Of a stretch of 64,000 bases of DNA, positions 49,080-58,544 are shown in pieces. The translations under genes and the position numbers were made by a program. The notes beneath the pieces were generated by a model. The model searched no databases, was not told the origin of the DNA, and saw only the letters and a program-made list of their open reading frames with translations. The stretch is from Pseudolabrys sp035718275 (GTDB taxonomy: Bacteria > Pseudomonadota > Alphaproteobacteria > Rhizobiales > Xanthobacteraceae). Positions within the stretch are counted from its first letter, which is position 1. Every line of letters begins with the position of its first letter. Location: positions 186,001-250,000 of the forward strand of contig DASTHI010000031.1 of assembly GCA_035718275.1 (NCBI GenBank). Direction: 5' to 3'.

Positions 49080-49658
49080 TCATTTCCCGGCCAGCCGCAC
49101 CTTCGATGCGGTCGGCCCGGTGTCGCCGACCTGCTCGACATAGTAAACTTCGTCACCACGGCGCAGCTTGTCAAAGTCGCCGGTAAGCAAGCTGTTGCGG
49201 TGGAAGTAGAGCAAGCTGCCTTCCTTGGTCATCACGTATCCGAAATCCTTTTCCGGTGTTAGCTCTGCTATCTGCCCAAGGAATTCGTTTGCCGCTTCGT
49301 GGCCACGTTCTGCAAGGCCGTGGTCGGTAAGCTTATCCTTGTATTTGCTTAGTCTACGCTCCGCGATCCTGAAGGCCTCGTTTATGGCGTTGCGAAGATC
49401 TGGCGCTTGAAACTTGCGTTGCAGGTGATCCGACTCGTGCGCGACAACAATGTCCTTGTGGCCGGGTACCGAAATCTCGATGTGAACGACGGGTGGGATC
49501 GTTTCGTTCGCGTTCTGGTTTCTCTGGTCGACCCGCACCCGACACGCCGTCATGCGACCGTAAATCCGTTCCAGCCTGTCGACATGATCGCGGATGGCAT
49601 CTTCCGCCGCCTCGGAGGATTCCATATTACGGAACGCGATCTCGAGAGGTACCTGCAT
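49080..49658 (-). CDS. hpf: Ribosome hibernation factor (HPF/RaiA family) with cold-shock-like C-terminus
   Basis: The 192-residue protein starts with an S30AE ribosome-binding domain (about residues 1-100; IAFRNMESSEAAEDAIRDHV; RVDQRNQNANETIPPVVHIE). The C-terminal part (about 138-190) reads FGYVMTKEGSLLYFHRNSLL and then RRGDEVYYVEQVGDTGPTAS, which follows the cold-shock domain pattern (FGF-like strand, YFH, then GPxA). The usual C-terminal dimerisation domain of long HPF is not seen. It should dimerise or silence ribosomes in stationary phase, with an added RNA-binding domain. The ATG at 49658 fits the family start; longer upstream frames do not match. Confidence 0.85.
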   Translation of the reverse strand: MQVPLEIAFRNMESSEAAEDAIRDHVDRLERIYGRMTACRVRVDQRNQNANETIPPVVHIEISVPGHKDIVVAHESDHLQRKFQAPDLRNAINEAFRIAERRLSKYKDKLTDHGLAERGHEAANEFLGQIAELTPEKDFGYVMTKEGSLLYFHRNSLLTGDFDKLRRGDEVYYVEQVGDTGPTASKVRLAGK

Positions 49659-49794
49659 GGAAAAGGCTCGCCGCTGAACAAAGCTGACCAATAATGCCGC
49701 AAACGCCATTTTGGTTGCCGCGGGCGCGCCTGCTTTGATTTTGCTCAATGAGAAGCTGGAGCGTTCTGAGGGACCATGGTCGCGATCGAGTCCT

Positions 49795-52590
49795 TCAGGC
49801 GAACTTGCCGTGGCAATGCTTATATTTCTTGCCCGAGCCGCATGGACAAGGTTCGTTGCGGCCGACCTTACCCCAGGTCGAGGGATCGCTCGAATTGCGC
49901 TCCGCCTGCATTGCATTGCCGTGACCGACCAGGGCCGGGGCCAACGCCGGCGCCATCTCGTCTTCACCCGTCAGCGGGTCGACCTTGTGCGCTTCCATGA
50001 AGGGCAGCGGGGCGGCTTCTTCCGCCGGAGGTGATTGCACCACCTCGACGCGCATCAATTGCGCGGTGACCGCTTCGCGCAAATGCGCGACCATGGCCTC
50101 GAATAGCGCGAAAGCCTCGGCCTTGTATTCATTAAGCGGGTCGCGCTGGCCGTAACCACGCAAACCGATCACCTGTCGCAGATGCTCAAGCATGACCAGG
50201 TGCTCGCGCCACAAATGGTCGAGGGTCTGCAGCAATATCGATTTTTCGACATACCGCATGACGTCCGGGCCCCACTTCGCGACCTTGCTCGCCATCCATT
50301 CATCCGCGCGCCGGATGATCCGCTCGCGCACGTCTTCGCCGGTTATCCCTTCTTCCTTGGCCCAGTCACGAACCGGGAGATCGAGCGTCAAGACTTCACG
50401 CAGGCTTTGATCGAGCGCAGCAACGTCCCATTGTTCCGGATAGGCGTTCTCGGGAATGTGCTTCGCGACCATTTCCTCGATCATCGCGTGGCGCATGTCG
50501 GCAATCGTTTCGTCAACGGCCTCGTCTCGCATCAGTTCGAGCCGCTGCTCGAAGATCACCTTCCGCTGGTCGTTCATCACGTTGTCGAATTTGAGCAGAT
50601 TCTTGCGGATGTCGAAATTGCGCGCTTCGACCTTCTGCTGCGCTTTCTCCAGCGCCTTGTTGATCCAGGGATGAACGATTGCCTCATTTTCCTTGAGGCC
50701 GAGCTTCTGCAGCATGCCGTCGAGCTTGTCGGAGCCGAAGATGCGCATGAGATCATCTTCAAGCGACAGGAAGAACTTGGAGTGCCCGGGATCGCCTTGG
50801 CGACCGGAACGGCCGCGCAGCTGATTGTCGATACGGCGGCTTTCGTGGCGCTCGGTACCGAGAACGTACAGTCCGCCGGCAGCGAGTGCCTTTTCCTTCA
50901 GGCGGCTCACCTGCCTGCGAATCTCCTCGGCGCGCGGAGTTTTCTCGCGCTCGCGCGGATCCGAAACATCCGTGATTTCCTGCCGGATGCGCATTTCCGC
51001 GTTGCCGCCAAGCTGGATGTCGGTACCACGGCCGGCCATGTTCGTTGCGATGGTGATCGCGCCGGGCACGCCGGCTTGCGCCACGATATATGCCTCCTGC
51101 TCGTGGTAGCGCGCATTGAGGATGGCAAAGACCTTCTTTCGGGAAGCGCCCTCATCACCAGAGTACAGAGCAGCAAAGGCGTTCGGATCGGAGAAGTCGT
51201 GCTGTTCCCATCCTTTCTGTCGCAGCATTTCGGCGAGTTGCTCTGATTTTTCGATTGACGTCGTCCCTACGAGTACAGGCTGCCCGCGCATCTTGCAGTC
51301 TTCGATGAGTGTCAGGATTGCCCGATACTTCTCGGCTGCCGTTCGATAAACCTCATCATCGTCGTCGATGCGAATGAGCGGCATGTTGGTCGGAACTTCC
51401 AGCACTTCCAGGCCGTAGATATCCATAAACTCTTCCGCTTCCGTCATGGCGGTCCCGGTCATGCCGGCGAGCTTCTCATACATGCGGAAATAGTTCTGGA
51501 AGGTGATCGAGGCGAGCGTCTGGTTCTCGGGCTGAATCGGCTGATGCTCTTTTGCTTCAAGCGCCTGATGCAGCCCTTCGGAATAGCGGCGGCCCGGCAT
51601 CATGCGACCGGTGAACTCGTCGATGATGACGACTTCCCCATTGCGGACGATGTAGTCCTTGTCGCGCTGGAACAGCTTGTGTGCACGTAGCGCCTGATTC
51701 ACATGATGGACGACCGAGACGTTCTCGACATCGTAGAGCGACTCGCCCTTGAGCTGTCCGGCCGCACGCAGCCGTTGCTCAAGTTTCTCCATGCCGGCTT
51801 CGGTCAGTGTCACCGTGCGTTGCTTCTCATCGACTTCGTAGTCGGTCTTGTCGAGCTGCGGAATGTAGCTGTCGATGGTGTTGTAGAATTCCGAGCGGTC
51901 ATCCAGCGGACCGGAGATGATCAGTGGCGTACGCGCCTCGTCGATCAGAATTGAATCGACCTCATCAACGATGGCGTATATGTGCCCGCGCTGGACCATG
52001 TCCTCCAGCCGATATTTCATATTGTCGCGCAGATAGTCGAAGCCGAGTTCGTTGTTCGTGCCGTAGGTGATATCGCAATCGTAGGCTCGCTTGCGCTCCT
52101 CATCGTCAAGTCCGTGCACGATCACGCCCACGGAAAGACCAAGGAAATTGTAGATCTGGCCCATCCACTCGGCGTCGCGCCTGGCCAGATAGTCGTTTAC
52201 GGTCACAACATGAACACCGCGTCCGGCGAGTGCATTGAGATAGACCGGAAGCGTTGCGACCAGCGTTTTTCCTTCGCCGGTCTTCATTTCGGCGATCTTG
52301 CCCTCGTGGAGGATCATTCCGCCAATCAACTGGACATCGAAATGCCGTTGACCAAGCGTCCGCTTCGCGGCCTCGCGGACCGTCGCGAAAGCCGGCACCA
52401 GGATGTCGTCGAGCGAAGCACCTTCCGAGACCTGCTTCCTGAACGCATCGGTACGGGCCCTCAGAGCGTCATCGGACAGCCCTTCCAACTCCTTCTCAAG
52501 GGCATTGATCTCGTGCACCCGTGGCTGATAGTTGCGAATCCGCCGCTCGTTGGCGGAACCGAACAGCTTGCGGGCGACAGCGCCGATCAT
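49795..52590 (-). CDS. secA: Preprotein translocase ATPase SecA
   Basis: This is a 931-residue motor that pushes proteins through SecYEG. Walker A is MKTGEGKTLVA (about residues 102-112). The DEVDSILIDEARTPLIISG segment contains Walker B. VGTTSIEKSEQLAEML and AGRGTDIQLGGNAEM belong to the second nucleotide domain. The tail ends with the zinc-binding CPCGSGKKYKHCHG that contacts SecB and lipids. All are intact. An AGGAG site lies eight bases before the ATG at 52590. It diverges from the parvulin gene. Confidence 0.98.
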   Translation of the reverse strand: MIGAVARKLFGSANERRIRNYQPRVHEINALEKELEGLSDDALRARTDAFRKQVSEGASLDDILVPAFATVREAAKRTLGQRHFDVQLIGGMILHEGKIAEMKTGEGKTLVATLPVYLNALAGRGVHVVTVNDYLARRDAEWMGQIYNFLGLSVGVIVHGLDDEERKRAYDCDITYGTNNELGFDYLRDNMKYRLEDMVQRGHIYAIVDEVDSILIDEARTPLIISGPLDDRSEFYNTIDSYIPQLDKTDYEVDEKQRTVTLTEAGMEKLEQRLRAAGQLKGESLYDVENVSVVHHVNQALRAHKLFQRDKDYIVRNGEVVIIDEFTGRMMPGRRYSEGLHQALEAKEHQPIQPENQTLASITFQNYFRMYEKLAGMTGTAMTEAEEFMDIYGLEVLEVPTNMPLIRIDDDDEVYRTAAEKYRAILTLIEDCKMRGQPVLVGTTSIEKSEQLAEMLRQKGWEQHDFSDPNAFAALYSGDEGASRKKVFAILNARYHEQEAYIVAQAGVPGAITIATNMAGRGTDIQLGGNAEMRIRQEITDVSDPREREKTPRAEEIRRQVSRLKEKALAAGGLYVLGTERHESRRIDNQLRGRSGRQGDPGHSKFFLSLEDDLMRIFGSDKLDGMLQKLGLKENEAIVHPWINKALEKAQQKVEARNFDIRKNLLKFDNVMNDQRKVIFEQRLELMRDEAVDETIADMRHAMIEEMVAKHIPENAYPEQWDVAALDQSLREVLTLDLPVRDWAKEEGITGEDVRERIIRRADEWMASKVAKWGPDVMRYVEKSILLQTLDHLWREHLVMLEHLRQVIGLRGYGQRDPLNEYKAEAFALFEAMVAHLREAVTAQLMRVEVVQSPPAEEAAPLPFMEAHKVDPLTGEDEMAPALAPALVGHGNAMQAERNSSDPSTWGKVGRNEPCPCGSGKKYKHCHGKFA

Positions 52591-52911
52591 CGAGAAGCTC
52601 CTGATTTGGGCCGGCGCTTATACCATGCCACGGCGTCCGGATTTCCTTCCGGCGCTCCGGAATGCGGCACTTTTCGGGCGAATTTCAACGCGGACGACGC
52701 GTGAGCCAGCGACCAACCGATGTTGAGCGAGAGATATGAGGGGGCCGGATTGTTGTCAATCGGAGGCCTTTCTCGGCCTAACCGAGCGATCACGCAATCG
52801 ATATTGAACGTTGGCCGGGATTCCGCCATTGCAAAGACATCGTTCTTCGGCGAATAGTCCGCCAAATTACCGGCCGAAGCCGGCAACCACTTAACTTCCG
52901 AGGACCAAGAC
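52591..52911. other. Divergent region between secA and the parvulin gene
   Basis: About 320 bases carry the promoters of both genes. A minus-strand TATAAG near 52620 is a possible -10 element for secA. On the plus side, CCGGC-CGAA-GCCGG (about 52870-52883) forms a small hairpin just before the ribosome-binding site GAGGA of the parvulin gene. No gene was found. Confidence 0.5.
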
Positions 52912-53817
52912 ATGAAGACCTCAGTTCCCGCCGGCTTAGGGATCCGCTCGTGTGCCGGGTTTTTTGCCGCGTTTCTGGCACTCACCATGATCGGAACCGC
53001 CTTTGCCCAGGATAAGGATCCGCTTGTGGCGAAGGTCAACGGTGTCGAGGTTCATCAGAGCGATCTCGCAGTCGCGGAAGATGAAGCCGGACAAATTCCG
53101 CCGATGTCGCCCGAAGCTAAGCAGGATTATCTGGTGCAATTCGTCGCCGACATGATCCTCGTGTCCAAGGCGGCGGAAGACAAGAAATTCGGCGAGGGTG
53201 CCGAATTCAGGCGGAAACTCGAATTCTCGCGCAAGAAGCTGCTGATGGAAGGGTTGCTGCAGTCGGTCGGCAAACAAGCGCTTACAGACGAAGCCATGCA
53301 CAAGGTTTATGATGAAGCCATCAAGCAGACGGGAGATGAACAGGAGGTGCACGCGCGCCACATCCTTTTCCGTGCGCCTGCTGGTGATGATAAGGCGGGC
53401 AAAGAGGCCGAGGACAAGGCCAAGGCAATAATTGTCCGCCTGAAGAAGGGCGAGGATTTTGCGAAAGTGGCGGGCGACGTCACTGAAGACCCGTCCGGAA
53501 AAGCGAACGGAGGCGACCTTGGCTATTTCACGAAAGAACAGATGGTCCCGGAATTTTCGGAAGTCGCCTTTAAGCTCGACAAGGGACAGATTTCAGATCC
53601 CGTCAAGACCCAGTTCGGTTGGCACGTGATCAAGGTCGAGGACAAGCGGATCAAACCGGCGCCCAAATTCGAAGAGGTCAAGCCGCAGATCGAGAACTAC
53701 GTTGCACGCAAGGCGCAAGCAGAGCTCGTTATGAAATTGCGTGCAGATGCAAAGATCGAGCGGATGGACAAGCCGGCAAAGACCGAAGAGAAGCCGGCTG
53801 CGCCGGCAAAGAAATAG
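52912..53817 (+). CDS. Periplasmic parvulin-type peptidyl-prolyl isomerase
   Basis: This is a 301-residue protein with a signal peptide (cleavage near TAFAQ, residue 32). A SurA-like N-terminal helical domain precedes a parvulin domain (about residues 145-240): VHARHILFRAP, DPSGKANGGDLGYFTKEQMVPEF, ISDPVKTQFGWHVIKVED. It helps exported proteins fold, especially outer-membrane proteins. The Lys/Glu/Ala-rich tail is low complexity. It lies next to secA, a common pairing for export. Confidence 0.93.
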   Translation: MKTSVPAGLGIRSCAGFFAAFLALTMIGTAFAQDKDPLVAKVNGVEVHQSDLAVAEDEAGQIPPMSPEAKQDYLVQFVADMILVSKAAEDKKFGEGAEFRRKLEFSRKKLLMEGLLQSVGKQALTDEAMHKVYDEAIKQTGDEQEVHARHILFRAPAGDDKAGKEAEDKAKAIIVRLKKGEDFAKVAGDVTEDPSGKANGGDLGYFTKEQMVPEFSEVAFKLDKGQISDPVKTQFGWHVIKVEDKRIKPAPKFEEVKPQIENYVARKAQAELVMKLRADAKIERMDKPAKTEEKPAAPAKK

Positions 53818-53842
53818 CACCAGTCGACTCATCAACCGATTC

Positions 53843-53873
53843 CGTTATAGCCGGGCTTGTCCCGGCCATAACG
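53843..53873. repeat. Intergenic palindromic repeat of the rhizobial type
   Basis: CGTTAT-A-GCCGGG and CCCGGC-C-ATAACG form a 31-base inverted repeat with a five-base loop CTTGT and one mismatch. Its core, GCCGGGCTTG-CCCGGC-like, is the kind of dispersed palindrome that is frequent between genes of Bradyrhizobium relatives. Only one copy was seen here. It could also act as a terminator for the parvulin gene. Confidence 0.6.
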
Positions 53874-53950
53874 CTTGGCTAGGCACTATCGTGCCCGATT
53901 GATCGGGATCGCCGGCAAAGCCGGGTGCTGACAAATCGATTGGTCCCTCA

Positions 53951-55186
53951 ATGAGTGCCGCAGTCTCTCCTCTTGCTCCAACCAAGCTCCCCGACATGCC
54001 GCCAATTTCGGGCGTGCGTCTTGCCACGGCCGCGGCAGGTATTCGATACCGCGGCCGCACCGACGTACTTCTGGTACTCTTCGAATCGGGCACCACTGCC
54101 GCAGGCGTGTTCACCCGTTCAAAATGCCCTTCGGCGCCGGTCGAATGGTGCAAAGCACACCTGAAGACGGCAAGGACGCGCGCCCTCGTCGTCAATTCTG
54201 GTAACGCCAATGCATTTACGGGCAAGACAGGGCGAGATGCCTGCAGGCTCACGGCCCGGATCGCTGCCAAGGCCATCGGCTGCAAGCCAGGGGACGTCTT
54301 CCTCGCCTCAACGGGCGTCATAGGCGAACCGTTGAAAGCCGAGGTGTTCGAGGGCGTCATGGAAGGGCTGATCTCGGGCGCCCAGCCGGACCATTTCCTC
54401 GCTGCGGCACGCGCGATCATGACGACCGACACATTCCCGAAAGCGTCGAGCGCTATTGCAAGGATCGGCAAGGCGAAGGTGACAATCAATGGTATCGCCA
54501 AGGGCGCAGGCATGATCGCGCCCGATATGGCAACAATGCTTTCCTTCGTGTTCACAGATGCTGCGATCTCGGCGCCTGCGCTGCAGCGTATGCTCAGGGA
54601 TGCTGTCGCCGACACTTTCAATGCAATCACAATCGACGGTGATACATCGACATCAGACACGCTGATGATTTTTGCTACCGGCAAAGCGGCGGGAGCGCGC
54701 CCTATTTCGCGCGCTTCCGATCCGCGGCTGAGAAGCTTCAAAAAGGCCTTGCACTCCGTGCTCGCCGATCTGGCCGAACAGGTGGCGCGCGACGGTGAAG
54801 GAGCGCGCAAACTGGTTGAGATCGTTGTGCAAGGTGCAACCTCAAACGCCTCGGCGCGACGTATAGCAATGTCCATCGCCAATTCGCCGCTGGTGAAGAC
54901 GGCCATTGCCGGTGAGGACGCGAATTGGGGCCGCGTGGTGATGGCGGTTGGAAAGGCGGGGGAGCCCGCCGACCGAGACAGGTTGTCCATCTGGTTTGGC
55001 GGAATTCGAGTGGCGCACAGGGGCGCACGCGACCCTACTTACAATGAGGCGGCTGTAAGCGCCGTAATGAAGAAGCCGAAGATCGCGCTCAAAGTGGCGC
55101 TCGGACTCGGTAAAGGACGCGACCGTGTGCTCACCTGCGACCTAACGAAGGAGTACGTCGCAATCAATGGAGACTATCGGTCGTAG
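53951..55186 (+). CDS. argJ: Bifunctional ornithine acetyltransferase / N-acetylglutamate synthase
   Basis: This is a 411-residue precursor of the arginine-pathway enzyme that moves acetyl groups from N-acetylornithine to glutamate. It self-cleaves before the catalytic Thr in APDMATMLSF (about residue 197). NSGNANAFTGKTGRDA and TIDGDTSTSDTLMIFA are further family marks, and the C-terminus ends in AINGDYRS as expected. It is followed by mutT. Confidence 0.97.
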   Translation: MSAAVSPLAPTKLPDMPPISGVRLATAAAGIRYRGRTDVLLVLFESGTTAAGVFTRSKCPSAPVEWCKAHLKTARTRALVVNSGNANAFTGKTGRDACRLTARIAAKAIGCKPGDVFLASTGVIGEPLKAEVFEGVMEGLISGAQPDHFLAAARAIMTTDTFPKASSAIARIGKAKVTINGIAKGAGMIAPDMATMLSFVFTDAAISAPALQRMLRDAVADTFNAITIDGDTSTSDTLMIFATGKAAGARPISRASDPRLRSFKKALHSVLADLAEQVARDGEGARKLVEIVVQGATSNASARRIAMSIANSPLVKTAIAGEDANWGRVVMAVGKAGEPADRDRLSIWFGGIRVAHRGARDPTYNEAAVSAVMKKPKIALKVALGLGKGRDRVLTCDLTKEYVAINGDYRS

Positions 55187-55211
55187 CGATGATGTCCAGG
55201 TCGGAGTAATC

Positions 55212-55616
55212 GTGAGCACAAAGCTGGTCCTCGTTGCCGCCTGCGCGATGGTAGACTCCGACGGCCGCGTGCTGATTGCGCAGAGGCCCGCGGGCAAGCC
55301 GATGGCCGGCCTTTGGGAATTTCCCGGCGGCAAGGTGGAAAACGGTGAACGGCCCGAACAGACCCTTATCCGCGAATTGAAGGAAGAACTCGGAATCACC
55401 GTGAACGAATCGTGTCTTGCCCCTCTTGCCTTCGCAAGCCACGCGTATCCGGACTTCCACCTTTTGATGCCCCTTTATGTTTGCCGCCGGTGGGAGGGCG
55501 CCGTGGAGGCCACCGAAGGTCAGCGGCTTGCCTGGGTAAGGCCGAACCGTCTTCGCGAGTATGAAATGCCCCCAGCAGATGTGCCGCTCATCTCACATTT
55601 AATGAACTTACTTTAG
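55212..55616 (+). CDS. mutT: MutT-type Nudix hydrolase (8-oxo-dGTP diphosphatase)
   Basis: The 134-residue protein hydrolyses oxidised GTP nucleotides. The Nudix box GGKVENGERPEQTLIREL...EELGI (about residues 38-60) is complete (GX5EX7REUXEEXGU). The GTG at 55212 has GGAG five bases upstream and lies 25 bases after argJ. An ATG at 55167 in the same frame would overlap argJ and has no suitable ribosome-binding site. The stop overlaps the stop of the convergent methyltransferase gene by four bases. Confidence 0.9.
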   Translation: MSTKLVLVAACAMVDSDGRVLIAQRPAGKPMAGLWEFPGGKVENGERPEQTLIRELKEELGITVNESCLAPLAFASHAYPDFHLLMPLYVCRRWEGAVEATEGQRLAWVRPNRLREYEMPPADVPLISHLMNLL

Positions 55617-56521
55617 CGCGAACGCGGCGTCTTTTCGCCGGTCGGCATTTCGATCGTGCCGAGTGCGTCGGCAAGCCGCTGCGCGGCTGACCCCGGCCTG
55701 AGCGGCTTCTGCTGGCCTTCGTGCGGCGCCCAACCGGACAGCCAAACCAGCTCAAAGGTCGCCCGCACGCGTCCATCGGAATCGGAGAATCGCTCCGCAT
55801 AAATGCTTGCCATGCGATCGAGCGTGCGCCGCCTCAGCGGCGTACGCCTTCGATCATGCAGCACGTTGGTGGCACCCATGGCCCGCAGATCCTGCATCAG
55901 GTCGAAGGGCGAGTCGTAGCGTACAGTGAGTTTTTCGCTGTCGACCACCGGCAGGGCAAAACCCGCGCGCTGCAGAAGATTTCCCAAATCCCTTATATCC
56001 GCGAACGGCGCAACGCGCGGCGAGACGCCGCCCTCAATCTCGACTTCTGCCGCAGCAAACGAGGAACGAAGCTCGCGCAGAGTTTCGCCCCCGAGCAGCG
56101 CGGCCAGCAACAAACCATCCGGCTTCAAGGCTCGACGAATCTGAACGAGAGTGCCGGGCAGATCGTTCACGAACTGGAATGAAAGCGCCGAGATGACGAG
56201 ATCGAGCGAACCGTCCGCAAAAGGCAAAGCTTCCTCGTCGGCTACCACGCCTAGAAAAGATCCAGCGGCGGCGCTCCCTGCATCAGTCGTCGCGGCAACA
56301 ATTGTCGAGACGTTCTCACTTTCGGCAAGTGCGCGCCGCACGGCATCACCGGGCGTGCCAAGATCGACTGCAATTTGGAATTGCCGCATCACTGAAGAGA
56401 GCCGTTCACTGAGTTCGCGGGCGGCATGTTCGAGCAGAAAGTCCCCAGCGGGAAACCGCTGCGCGCGCTGTCGCCGAATACGAAGCAGCGATCGATCAAA
56501 AATACCGGGGTGTTGCGGCAT
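55613..56521 (-). CDS. SAM-dependent methyltransferase (NDUFAF5/BioC-like)
   Basis: This is a 302-residue protein with a Rossmann methyltransferase domain. The substrate/SAM region starts VDLGTPGDAVRRAL, where the usual GxGxG is changed. LDLVISALSFQFVNDLPGTL (about residues 103-122) and LLAALLGGETLRELR are as in NDUFAF5-type proteins, which in mitochondria modify a complex I subunit. MDxLHDRRR-like DRRRTPLRRRTL near 220 also matches. The ATG at 56521 is preferred. It diverges from comF. Confidence 0.85.
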   Translation of the reverse strand: MPQHPGIFDRSLLRIRRQRAQRFPAGDFLLEHAARELSERLSSVMRQFQIAVDLGTPGDAVRRALAESENVSTIVAATTDAGSAAAGSFLGVVADEEALPFADGSLDLVISALSFQFVNDLPGTLVQIRRALKPDGLLLAALLGGETLRELRSSFAAAEVEIEGGVSPRVAPFADIRDLGNLLQRAGFALPVVDSEKLTVRYDSPFDLMQDLRAMGATNVLHDRRRTPLRRRTLDRMASIYAERFSDSDGRVRATFELVWLSGWAPHEGQQKPLRPGSAAQRLADALGTIEMPTGEKTPRSR

Positions 56522-56569
56522 GGTCGATGCTTCTGTCACGCTCGCTCGTGGTTGTGATATCCTTGCAGC

Positions 56570-57373
56570 ATGAACAAGCTTGCCCCGGCAAGGGCCACAT
56601 CAGGGCAGTCTCTCGGCATCCGCATTCGCGCCGGCGCCCTGTCGGCCCTGCGATTCCTCCTCGATTTTGCGTTGCCGCCTCTCTGCTCTTCTTGCCGCGA
56701 GCCCCTTGGCAGCAGCGCCGGTCTGTGCGCCTCATGCTGGTTGAAACTTACTCTCATTGAGCCGCCTTATTGCGCGCGATTAGGCATCCCTTTCGCTTTC
56801 GACGGCGGCAGTGAACTGCTGTCGATGGAGGCGATCGCGAATCCACCGGCTTATAGTCGTGCGCGCGCAGCTGTCGTTTACGATGACATCGCACGCACAT
56901 TGGTGCACGGCCTCAAATATGGCGATCGTCTCGATCTTATTCCAATGATGGGGCGGTGGATGGCGCGCGCCGGGCGTGAGCTGTTGATGGATGCCGATGC
57001 GCTCCTTCCGGTTCCGCTCCACTGGCGCAGGCAATGGCTGCGGCGTTTTAATCAATCGGCAGCACTGGCAGGCGCAATAGGAACCCTGCACGACAGACCG
57101 GTCGTGCACGGCGCACTGAGGCGGGTACGCGCCACGCCGCAGCAGGTTGGCAGATCAAGAGCGGAGCGAGCCGACAATGTACAGGGCGCATTCCGCGTTC
57201 CGGCCGATCGAAAGATCGATATTGCCGGAAGGCGATTAATCCTTGTGGATGACGTTCTGACATCCGGTGCTACCGTCGATGCCTGCACGCGTGCGCTGCT
57301 CCGGGCCGGAGCCTCACGTGTGGATGTGTTGGTGTTCGCGCGGGTTGTAGCGCCCGCGCGAGCCCCCATATGA
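56570..57373 (+). CDS. comF: ComF family amidophosphoribosyltransferase-like protein
   Basis: The 267-residue protein has an N-terminal zinc-binding part (CSSCREPLGSSAGLCASCW, about residues 43-61), a middle VYDDIARTLVHGLKYGDRLDL, and a PRPP-binding loop LILVDDVLTSGATVDAC (about 223-239). ComF proteins are linked to DNA uptake in competent species and are of unclear role elsewhere. The gene overlaps grxC by four bases (ATGA), starting a run of coupled genes. Confidence 0.92.
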   Translation: MNKLAPARATSGQSLGIRIRAGALSALRFLLDFALPPLCSSCREPLGSSAGLCASCWLKLTLIEPPYCARLGIPFAFDGGSELLSMEAIANPPAYSRARAAVVYDDIARTLVHGLKYGDRLDLIPMMGRWMARAGRELLMDADALLPVPLHWRRQWLRRFNQSAALAGAIGTLHDRPVVHGALRRVRATPQQVGRSRAERADNVQGAFRVPADRKIDIAGRRLILVDDVLTSGATVDACTRALLRAGASRVDVLVFARVVAPARAPI

Positions 57374-57672
57374 ATGCGGCCGACAAGAAACGCCGACCCA
57401 TGCCTCGCGTAGAAATTTACACGACCGGCTATTGCCCATACTGCTCGATGGCCAAAGCCTTGCTGAAAAGTAAGGGCATAACCTACAGCGAAATCGACGT
57501 GGGTCGCGACCGACAGCGCCGGAGCGAAATGATTCAGCGGGCAAACGGACGCATCACAGTCCCCCAAATTTTTGTCGGACACTTTCACGTCGGCGGTAGC
57601 CGCGAATTGCATGCACTTGAGGATGCGGGCAAGCTCGATGCGCTGCTTTTGAGCCAAGAGGATCCGAGATGA
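57370..57672 (+). CDS. grxC: Glutaredoxin 3
   Basis: This is a 100-residue thiol oxidoreductase. CPYC (about residues 22-25) is the active dithiol site, followed by ITYSEIDVGRD, the cis-Pro TVPQIFVG and GGSRELHALE. It reduces disulfides with glutathione. An internal ATG at 57403 would give the more standard 89-residue length; the upstream ATG is within the overlap with comF. It overlaps the next gene by four bases. Confidence 0.94.
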   Translation: MNAADKKRRPMPRVEIYTTGYCPYCSMAKALLKSKGITYSEIDVGRDRQRRSEMIQRANGRITVPQIFVGHFHVGGSRELHALEDAGKLDALLLSQEDPR

Positions 57673-58544
57673 AGCCCGGCAGTTTCACGGCCGCGATGAT
57701 CCAATTGCGTTCGGGCCTTGATCCGGACGCGAATATTGATGCGGCTGCGCGGCTGGTTGGCGAGGCGAAATCGTCAGGAGCCGCCTATGTGCTCACACCG
57801 GAGATGACAAACATTCTGGCCGCGAACCGTGAGCAGCTCTTCGCCAGGTTGGTCGAGGAGTCATCCGATAGCTCCCTTGCGCGGATGCGCGAACTCGCGC
57901 GCAAGCTCGGCATTTATGTCCACGTTGGCTCGCTTGCCATTCGAATTTCGCCCGAAAAAGCGGCAAACCGTTCGTTCCTCATTGGCCCTGACGGCGAGAT
58001 CCTCGCGCGCTACGACAAGATCCACATGTTCGATGTTGATCTGGCCGGTGGGGAAAGCTACCGCGAGTCGAGGAATTATCGTCCCGGCGAGCTTGCGGTG
58101 CTGGCTGATTTGCCTTGGGGGCGACTGGGTCTGACCGTTTGCTATGATCTGCGCTTTCCAGCGCTTTACCGTGCTCTGGCAGAAGCAGGCGCAACCATGC
58201 TCGCGATTCCCTCAGCTTTCACCAGACAGACCGGCGAAGCGCATTGGCACGTCCTTATCCGCAGCCGCGCGATCGAGAACGGCTGCTTCGTTTTTGCCGC
58301 CGCCCAAGGCGGTAAGCATGAAAATGGGCGGGAGACGTTCGGACATTCACTCATCATTGACCCTTGGGGGCGCATTATTGCAGAAGGTGGCAGAGAGCCG
58401 GGGGTTGTGATGGCCCAGATCGATCTTGCCGAAGTCACCAACGCGCGAGCGCGCATTCCCTCGCTGCAGCACGGTCGCCGTTTTGAAATCGTGGAGCCTA
58501 TGGCCGAACCGGCTCATTTGCACGTCGTGCGAGGCCTCGAATGA
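57669..58544 (+). CDS. Nit2/omega-amidase-type carbon-nitrogen hydrolase
   Basis: This is a 291-residue nitrilase-superfamily enzyme with the catalytic Glu-Lys-Cys: E in YVLTPEMTN (about 42), K in RYDKIHMFDVDL (about 117) and C in LTVCYDLRFPALYR (about 159). The TPEMTN and GGESYRESRNY segments resemble Nit2/Nit1 proteins, which hydrolyse deaminated glutathione or 2-oxo-acid amides. Its place after glutaredoxin fits a glutathione-repair role. It overlaps DUF1178 by four bases. Confidence 0.92.
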   Translation: MKPGSFTAAMIQLRSGLDPDANIDAAARLVGEAKSSGAAYVLTPEMTNILAANREQLFARLVEESSDSSLARMRELARKLGIYVHVGSLAIRISPEKAANRSFLIGPDGEILARYDKIHMFDVDLAGGESYRESRNYRPGELAVLADLPWGRLGLTVCYDLRFPALYRALAEAGATMLAIPSAFTRQTGEAHWHVLIRSRAIENGCFVFAAAQGGKHENGRETFGHSLIIDPWGRIIAEGGREPGVVMAQIDLAEVTNARARIPSLQHGRRFEIVEPMAEPAHLHVVRGLE

